Below the pieces are notes generated by a model. The model was not told where the DNA came from and made no database searches. It saw only the letters and a program-made list of their open reading frames with translations. 64,000 nt of DNA, from contig CATQHT010000003.1 in assembly GCA_958296045.1 (NCBI GenBank), positions 1,747,246 to 1,811,245 of the forward strand, read 5' to 3'. A program made the translations under genes and the position numbers. The first letter of the stretch is position 1. The number at the start of each line of letters is the position of its first letter. The stretch is from Rhodothermales bacterium. GTDB lineage: Bacteria > Bacteroidota > Rhodothermia > Rhodothermales > Bin80. Positions 58,113 through 64,000 of the stretch are shown here, one piece after another.

Positions 58113-59546
58113 TTACCGCATCTCGTGCTGCAGACGCTTCGCTAGGTTCTGCACCATCAGAAACACGCGCCGTGCTAATGCATGATCCTCCATCCATAGA
58201 TCCTCTTTGTTCTTAATCCACAAGCCATTCAGCGTGTACTTATGTTTCTTCTTGATGTTACACGGCCTACACAACAGAATCCGGTTGTCAATTGTATCTT
58301 TGCCACCATCAGCCTTGGGGTTGATATGGTCCATATCCAAGAATGGCCCCTCAAGGGTCCGACCACACCCGGCGCACAGGTAACGCTCACGTACGTGTGG
58401 ATGCTTCTGAGCACTTAACAGCTGCTTCCGCATAGCACCCTCAGGAACCCTCTCCCATGGCCTCTTCTTCCTCTTACCATAGCCAATCAGGGCTGGCAAC
58501 TCCATGGCTGCCAAATCACCACCGTCGGTACGCCGCGGCAACTCGCTGGTGAACACGAAATCCGCCGTAAACAACGAAGTTCTTGCCGTACCCCCTTGTT
58601 GTAAATGGTGATCATGCAGGGTCACTTGTCGTTCCATGCGCTTAATGACTACATCGTGAGCGCCTTGCCAAATATCTACGCCCACCCACTGCCTGCCAAG
58701 CCTCTCCGCAGCAATACAGGTGGTCGCGCACCCAGCGAAGGGGTCAAACACAACATCACCTTCGTTGGAACTGGCCTCGATTATCCGCTCATACAATCTG
58801 AGAGGTTTCTGAGTCGGATATCCCGTGCGTTCTTTACTAGTGGACGATAACGACGCGATGTTCCACACGGTATCAAATGGCTTGCCTCCTTTCAGATAGT
58901 ACTTCTTACCGTATGACACCATGTAACGTCCCTTATCGTCGTGGTGACGGTATTTGGCGAGCATCTGCTTTGTGGGCTCACCACGCTGGACGTTGAAGGT
59001 ATGACTGCGTTCGTAAGACTTGGTGTAGAACAGCAGAATGTCGTGCTTGCGCGGATACCTGGAAGTGGCTCTGAACGCACCTAATCCATAGTGCCAAATG
59101 ATCTCGTTTTGAAATTGCCTGGCGCCAAAAATCGCATCCAGGCATGCCTTCAGGTAGTGACTTGCCGTCGGGTCGCAATGCAGATACATGCTCCCTGTCG
59201 ATTTCAATACCCTGTGCATCTCCATCAGGCGCACCGACATGTAGCACAGATAGGCACCCATGGAAGGCGAATGCGCTTCTACGCCGCTCTCGATTACCTC
59301 CACCAGAGCAGACCTATGTTCCCTTAATTGCTTCACCCAGTCCTCGTGGACATGCTCTTTCCAGCTCCAGCGATCGTGAAACGAGGCACCCTTCGCTAAG
59401 CTATCTGGCGTAGCGTGGAAATCCTTGCTTCGGTTAAACGGCGGATCAGTAGCGATCAGGTCTACCGACTCCGAATTCATGTTGCGCAGCACATCCAAGT
59501 TATCGGCATGGAATAGCGTGCGGTTCTTCCAGTTAGGTTCAGCCAT
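58113..59546 (-). CDS. DNA methyltransferase-HNH nuclease fusion
   Basis: 477 aa. N-terminal amino-MTase of the beta-type arrangement: LIATDPPFNRSKDF (catalytic DPPF), GSMYLHCDPTASHYLKACLD, TGYPTQKPLRLYERII and DPFAGCATTCIAAERLGRQW (SAM-binding). C-terminal HNH: YLCAGCGRTLEGPFLDMDHI, then NPKADGGKDTIDNRILLCRP with CNIKKK. It could be a self-contained modification/restriction protein or an orphan phage-type methylase. A 72-aa gene ends 4 bp upstream. Confidence 0.9.
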   Translation of the reverse strand: MAEPNWKNRTLFHADNLDVLRNMNSESVDLIATDPPFNRSKDFHATPDSLAKGASFHDRWSWKEHVHEDWVKQLREHRSALVEVIESGVEAHSPSMGAYLCYMSVRLMEMHRVLKSTGSMYLHCDPTASHYLKACLDAIFGARQFQNEIIWHYGLGAFRATSRYPRKHDILLFYTKSYERSHTFNVQRGEPTKQMLAKYRHHDDKGRYMVSYGKKYYLKGGKPFDTVWNIASLSSTSKERTGYPTQKPLRLYERIIEASSNEGDVVFDPFAGCATTCIAAERLGRQWVGVDIWQGAHDVVIKRMERQVTLHDHHLQQGGTARTSLFTADFVFTSELPRRTDGGDLAAMELPALIGYGKRKKRPWERVPEGAMRKQLLSAQKHPHVRERYLCAGCGRTLEGPFLDMDHINPKADGGKDTIDNRILLCRPCNIKKKHKYTLNGLWIKNKEDLWMEDHALARRVFLMVQNLAKRLQHEMR

Positions 59547-59550
59547 GGCT

Positions 59551-59769
59551 TTAGGCCTCGTGAGCCATATCAGAAATACGGTCCGGGGTCAGCGGCGCCT
59601 CCCGGTCCAAGGGCGTTACGGCCACTGTGATGTGCTCGGGGCGGTCAGGAATCCATAACGATCGGCATTGTGCACGTAGCTGCCTGGCGACCCGCTCAAT
59701 CATTTGCCAGGCATCCTCTACGACTATCGTACCCTGCCCCAGCACACCAGTGACGACATCATACTGCAT
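59551..59769 (-). CDS. Small protein upstream of the methylase-HNH gene
   Basis: 72 aa (MQYDVVTGVLGQGTIVVEDA start) with a central IPDRPEHITVAVTPLDREAP stretch. No known domain. The stop lies 4 bp before the methylase start, which suggests one transcript. Confidence 0.5.
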   Translation of the reverse strand: MQYDVVTGVLGQGTIVVEDAWQMIERVARQLRAQCRSLWIPDRPEHITVAVTPLDREAPLTPDRISDMAHEA

Positions 59770-60113
59770 TTTCGGATCGGGAACGTCCTACGCATGGGCT
59801 CTGGGTGCAGTTGGGACAAGATTCGGTTCCGCCTAGCGCTAGACTGACGTTGTGCGCCACTGCTCAGCGTTCGTCCAGGTCGGCCCCGATCCTGAGGTCG
59901 GGCATGCTTACGGGCATGCAGCGCCCCATAGCACACCAATCTGCATCCAGATTGCACACCTCATTCGCAGGTCGCGCCTGCAACGGAAGACAATGGCGGT
60001 GCCCAAGTACCCTGGCCTGGCCTCATACCTTCCATTGCTTGGACCTCATCCGTGCGCTTCCGCCCACTGCGCTGGCGCATGTGACCGGTTGTATAGACCT
60101 GTCGAGACCGGGC
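59770..60113. other. Stretch without a recognised gene
   Basis: Between the large lipoprotein gene's 3' end and the small gene above. Short frames only; no structured RNA recognised. Marks the edge between accessory DNA and the conserved 60-64 kb genes. Confidence 0.4.
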
Positions 60114-63100
60114 TCATGGCATCTCCACCACCATCGTCCCCTGCATTAGCCGCCAGTGCCCAGGAAAGGTGCAAAGGTACGGATAGCGCCCAGCCTCGGC
60201 TGGTACCTCAAAGATCACCGATACGGACTCGCCCGGACTCAGCATCGGCGTAGCGAACATGACCGACTCCATCTCAGGCACATATTCGGGTCCGGTGAGC
60301 CGATCCGCCACCATGCCGACCGCCTCCTGGTCACCTGGCCTCACAAACACCGCATTGTGCGCCATATCTCCCGGATTCGAAAACTGCAGGCGCACCCTGG
60401 TCCCTGCAGTCACCGTGAAGCTGGAAATGTCAAACCTCAACAAACCTGGCAGCACCGAGAGTGCGACGGTTTGTGCCACACTCGCATCTTCGCTGCCTGC
60501 AGCGTCGCCTTCTGCATGACGGGCTACAAACTGCGCCGCAAAAGGAAGGTGTTCGCTAAGGTCCGCCTTCTTGCCTCCTAGATACTCCGCCTCCACCCGA
60601 TACCGCCACATAGCAGCAAGCATCAGGTCTACGCCGCCACCGCGCAGGTACAGATCCTCTGGCGCACCGCGAAATCCGCCATTCCCAAAGATGTCCTCCA
60701 CGCGGACCGCAATCACGTTTGAGCCTTCGCGAAGCACTTCCGCTGGAACCGCATAGGCACGTTTAGTAGCATAGGCGCGCTGCGATGCCCCCACCACTGT
60801 GCCGTTGATATACGTCACGTCGCTGTCATAAATCCCGCCAAGCCCGAGCTCCATGGACGCCGTAGGAGGCGCAGGCAGCAGCACCTCCTTCCTGAACCAT
60901 ACGACGCCATCAAACGACTGAAGATGCTCCGTACGGCGCCACGCCATAGGGAGCTCCATCGTTCGCCATTCTGAATCGTTCAGATCGGGATCCGACCAGT
61001 CCGCAGGATGCCACCGGTCACCACCGCCTACTTCGTCCCCGTCATAGAGGGCACCCAGGAAGCCTTCCTGGTGCGTACTCGCCGCGATATAGAGCGCCTC
61101 AGAAAGCCACACATCACCGCGCACCTCAGGGCTGATACTTGCCGCATAGAGCGCCTGGCCCGCCGCCACCGAAGCCGGCATCTCGCTCAAGGCCAAAAGG
61201 GCCGCCAGTCGGACTAGCGGATCCGCGTCCCTTACCATCGCTCGCTCTAGGATCACCTCCAACGACGCGGCATCGCGCGGCAACACACGCAACGCATTCT
61301 TGCGCACTCCAGAAGCCGGGTGGACGAGCGCACGATACGCGGCTTCCCTTCCTGAAGACTCCGAATCTTCGAGCAGCCCTAGACCCTTGAGTGCCCAAAG
61401 CGCGTGCACCGCCGGACTGCTCAAACCCACCTCGTCCATGTGGCGAGACCTGAGCAAACGGACCAGGTACGACTCAACCTCTGCCCGCTGCCCCTCCACC
61501 AGAAGCCGCTGCGCCACCAATCGCCAAAACATGTTGGTATGACCCAACGCCTGTACCATACCTTCGGTGTTACTAAGGTCGGGGTACGCTGGCAGCGCAG
61601 CCCCCTTGTCGTAGGCAACGCGGTAGATGCGCCCGTGCTGCTTGTCACGCAGCACGTTGATGTGCGCATTGCCCTTACCGGTTCCAAAACCCTCCGGCGT
61701 CGGGTTGTGCTGAACAATAAAGTTGTACCAGTCCAAAACCCATACCGCGCCGTCGGGTCCGACCTCGGCCGCTACCGGTGACACCCATTCGTCCGCGCTG
61801 GCTAATAAATTCCATCCATCCCGCTCCTGATAACCCGCGCCGCTAGGCTCTATGATCGCCCGGTGCACAAGGTGCCCGGTCGGCTCACTGACAAAAGCGA
61901 TGCGGTTCCAGTACTCCTGCGGAAATTCCCGAGCCGTATAAAAGCTGTGCCCGGCTGCTGCCGTGAGCCCGTTCCACACATCCACCTGCCGGATGTTGGG
62001 CGTTACTGGCCGTATCTCATAGTGCCCGTCAAGCTTGACCTTCCCATTGCCCGACAGTCCAGTGATACCATCGTAATAGCGGGAAGCAATGGCGACAAAT
62101 ACACTGTGCTCGTTATTAGCCGTGGAGCCAAAAATGTCAAACGTCTCCGAAAACCCGAGCCCCCAGGTGTTGTTGGTAAACGTGGCTACAGGCTCCAACA
62201 GGCCGCCTGATGGCGTAAACCGGAACACACTCTGCCCCAGCTTAAAGGAATCTGCGCCCACCACACCATCAAAACCGGCATAGCCCACCGTGCCCCAGAT
62301 CCAACCGTCAAAACCGTACCGCAGGTTGGACGGACCCGCATGCGTGTCAAAGGTGCCGAATCCGGTGAATAAAACCTCCCTCACATCGGCCCGGTCATCA
62401 CCGTCCGTATCCTTCAGAAACAGCATGTCTGGCGCCTGTGCTACAACCCACCCGCCATTCGCGTGCACCAAGCTTGTCGGCACGCTCAACCCATCGGCGA
62501 AAACCTTTACCGTGTCCGAACGCCCATCGCCATCCAAATCCTCCAGAATCTTGATCCTGTCCCGACCATCGGGCCCGTCTGTACGCCTATTGGGGTAATC
62601 AACCGTCTCAATGACGAACAACCGACCGGCGTCGTCCCAAGCCATCGCGATGGGATTCACGATGTCCGGCTCCGAGGCAAAGAGCGTCAGCTCAAATCCC
62701 GACGGCACCTGGATATGCTGCTGAGACTCTGCTGGAGACAAAGGCAGCTGAAACCGCGGCGGCGGATCACGCTGCTCGTAGTTGGGGATGCTGTCATGGG
62801 TGACGTATTCCAGCGGGGATATCTCATACTGCCCAACTAGCGCGCGCACCCGATCTCCGACAGCCCAAAGGATGCCACTCCGCATAAGCGCATGAAACCC
62901 CGGATTACTCCATGTGCGCTCGTCGTGGCCATACGCCGTATAGAATACACGGCCTTTGCCGTGCGTGCGTACCCAGGTCCAGGGCTCGGCATGGTCGCCC
63001 TCTTTGCGCTCCATCAGGATCGTGCGATCCGCCGCATGACGCGTATGGACATACGTTTCGTCCCACGTTTCAAACGGCTCTACAAGTTCCATGGCAGGAT

Positions 63101-63548
63101 GCTCTACATCAACGATTTCGGCTGTGAATGCGTCCTCGCCATGGCTCTCGAACTGCGCTCCCACCAAGCTGACGAAGGCCTCGGAATTGCGAAAACAGTA
63201 ACTGGCGGCATGCACCGGCAAGAAACCCTTACCACTGGCGACAAAGTCCAGTAGCGCCCGCTCCTGCGTAGCCGTCATAGAATCGTGGTTGGCATACAGG
63301 ATGAGCGCGTCAAACCGGCTCAGATTGTCAGCATCAAGCGACGCCACCTCATTGGAATACGAAATGTTGATGCCATCATGCGCCAATGCAGACGCCAGCA
63401 TCGGCGCATAAGATTGCGCATCGTGGTGACGGCTGCCGTGTCCTAGAAACAGCACCTCTATGCGGCGTGGCGCCTCATCGGCCGGCTGCGGCGACCGGCA
63501 GGAAACCACCACAAGCAGCATCAGAATCAATAGCGTCGGACGATTCAT
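60114..63548 (-). CDS. Multidomain lipoprotein: ThuA-like, membrane-bound-dehydrogenase propeller, repeats, cupredoxin
   Basis: 1144 aa, lipobox LLVVVSC. Residues about 28-240: ThuA-like trehalose-utilisation domain (EVLFLGHGSRHHDAQSY, GKGFLPVHAASYCF, GRVFYTAYGHDERTW). About 285-650: PVC-type dehydrogenase propeller (LFASEPDIVNPIAMAWDDAG, RDRIKILEDLDGDGRSDTV, DWYNFIVQHNP). Then HEAT-like repeats, a galactose-binding-like beta-sandwich (GVVWFRKEVLLP) and a C-terminal cupredoxin with copper ligands in MAHNAVFV and YLCTFPGHWRLMQG. Likely a surface sugar oxidoreductase. Confidence 0.88.
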   Translation of the reverse strand: MNRPTLLILMLLVVVSCRSPQPADEAPRRIEVLFLGHGSRHHDAQSYAPMLASALAHDGINISYSNEVASLDADNLSRFDALILYANHDSMTATQERALLDFVASGKGFLPVHAASYCFRNSEAFVSLVGAQFESHGEDAFTAEIVDVEHPAMELVEPFETWDETYVHTRHAADRTILMERKEGDHAEPWTWVRTHGKGRVFYTAYGHDERTWSNPGFHALMRSGILWAVGDRVRALVGQYEISPLEYVTHDSIPNYEQRDPPPRFQLPLSPAESQQHIQVPSGFELTLFASEPDIVNPIAMAWDDAGRLFVIETVDYPNRRTDGPDGRDRIKILEDLDGDGRSDTVKVFADGLSVPTSLVHANGGWVVAQAPDMLFLKDTDGDDRADVREVLFTGFGTFDTHAGPSNLRYGFDGWIWGTVGYAGFDGVVGADSFKLGQSVFRFTPSGGLLEPVATFTNNTWGLGFSETFDIFGSTANNEHSVFVAIASRYYDGITGLSGNGKVKLDGHYEIRPVTPNIRQVDVWNGLTAAAGHSFYTAREFPQEYWNRIAFVSEPTGHLVHRAIIEPSGAGYQERDGWNLLASADEWVSPVAAEVGPDGAVWVLDWYNFIVQHNPTPEGFGTGKGNAHINVLRDKQHGRIYRVAYDKGAALPAYPDLSNTEGMVQALGHTNMFWRLVAQRLLVEGQRAEVESYLVRLLRSRHMDEVGLSSPAVHALWALKGLGLLEDSESSGREAAYRALVHPASGVRKNALRVLPRDAASLEVILERAMVRDADPLVRLAALLALSEMPASVAAGQALYAASISPEVRGDVWLSEALYIAASTHQEGFLGALYDGDEVGGGDRWHPADWSDPDLNDSEWRTMELPMAWRRTEHLQSFDGVVWFRKEVLLPAPPTASMELGLGGIYDSDVTYINGTVVGASQRAYATKRAYAVPAEVLREGSNVIAVRVEDIFGNGGFRGAPEDLYLRGGGVDLMLAAMWRYRVEAEYLGGKKADLSEHLPFAAQFVARHAEGDAAGSEDASVAQTVALSVLPGLLRFDISSFTVTAGTRVRLQFSNPGDMAHNAVFVRPGDQEAVGMVADRLTGPEYVPEMESVMFATPMLSPGESVSVIFEVPAEAGRYPYLCTFPGHWRLMQGTMVVEMP

Positions 63549-63952
63549 GGCGCGTGCGGCAGGATAGTCACATCGGGGAGGGCTCGGAGCACCTGTTCCT
63601 CGCCAGCAGGCGCGTAAATCACCAGGAGGCGCAGCACTTCGTCACTCGTATTCTGGGTTCCGTGATAGATCCCTCTCGGGATATAGATGCTGGCTCCCTG
63701 TCGTACGATAACAGGGGGCTTATCGTCCAACATCTGCAAGGCCGTCCCTTGGACCACATAGATGATCTCATCCGACCCGTCGTGCTTGTGGCGTCCGTGG
63801 CCTGTGCCAGGCTGCACTTCCACCTCTGCAAACGTCATGGTGGAACCCCCGGTCAGGACAGGTTCCGCCAGTATTTTGATGAAGCCCCAGTCAAACGTCA
63901 GCGTCTCCACTTCGGAGCTGTAAACGACTTTGCAACTGCCGACGGTTTGCAT
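63545..63952 (-). CDS. Cupin-domain protein
   Basis: 135 aa single cupin: GRHKHDGSDEIIYVVQGTAL gives the HxH...E metal ligands and PRGIYHGTQNTSDEVL the final His. The stop overlaps the ATG of the large lipoprotein gene (ATGA), so the two are translationally coupled; a shared sugar-related role is inference. Confidence 0.85.
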   Translation of the reverse strand: MQTVGSCKVVYSSEVETLTFDWGFIKILAEPVLTGGSTMTFAEVEVQPGTGHGRHKHDGSDEIIYVVQGTALQMLDDKPPVIVRQGASIYIPRGIYHGTQNTSDEVLRLLVIYAPAGEEQVLRALPDVTILPHAP

Positions 63953-64000
63953 AGCTAAGATAGCCTTGGTCTATGGCGCGGCCTATCGATGTGGTACTGC

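Overview
The window looks like a chromosomal segment of a Rhodothermota/Bacteroidota-type bacterium with moderately high GC. This is inferred from the gene types: DUF5916 outer-membrane protein, GNAT protein with the Cys-rich tail seen beside Bacteroidota arginine genes, fused aspartokinase/diaminopimelate decarboxylase, lipoprotein 6-bladed propellers and many group II introns. No rRNA or tRNA gene is visible, so the placement is moderate confidence only.

Layout. 1-13.5 kb is ordinary chromosome: the 3' part of metH with bioY and a TPR gene in a tightly overlapping operon, an S9 peptidase overlapping a CPBP-family membrane protein, an M20 amidohydrolase, a DUF5916 protein, argH and an AI-2E-family permease. 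14.5-21.7 kb holds the wreck of a methylase/DUF1998-helicase locus: an Eco57I-like methylase gene with two nonsense codons and an intact IS21-type element (GTAGT target duplication), continuing in frame into the C-terminal half of a helicase-type protein with a PD-(D/E)XK-like region. 21.9-34.7 kb is again housekeeping: lysAC, a potassium-channel-like protein, NUDIX, RoxA-type oxygenase, GNAT, priA, SRP RNA, yajC, ribBA and a gamma-glutamyltransferase-like protein. lysAC is cut in two by an ORF-less group II intron relic lying antisense to the gene; removing exactly 701 bp restores one 847-codon frame.

34.8-58 kb is an accessory region built of nested and broken mobile elements: a Tn5-like transposase fused to a DUF4338 (DruA-like) domain, an IS256 remnant, a ParA/ribbon-helix-helix pair suggesting a captured plasmid, three kinds of group II intron debris, two inverted copies of a tyrosine recombinase with different defects, an IS3 element with a programmed frameshift site, a truncated second copy of the IS21 element, an IS1634 element split seamlessly by a 2176-bp serine-recombinase element, and an ISL3 fragment. 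Scattered in it are three lipoprotein beta-propeller genes; two are followed directly by membrane-anchored thioredoxin-fold-like proteins with a single conserved-position Cys, and one lies downstream of a 78-aa secreted peptide gene with six Cys in its predicted mature part. This propeller/redox-like/peptide module is the best candidate for an undescribed system here.

58.1-64 kb contains a DNA methylase fused to an HNH nuclease with a small upstream gene, then a large lipoprotein combining ThuA-like, dehydrogenase-like propeller, repeat, beta-sandwich and cupredoxin regions, translationally coupled to a cupin. All family calls are by eye from motifs; no database search was run.
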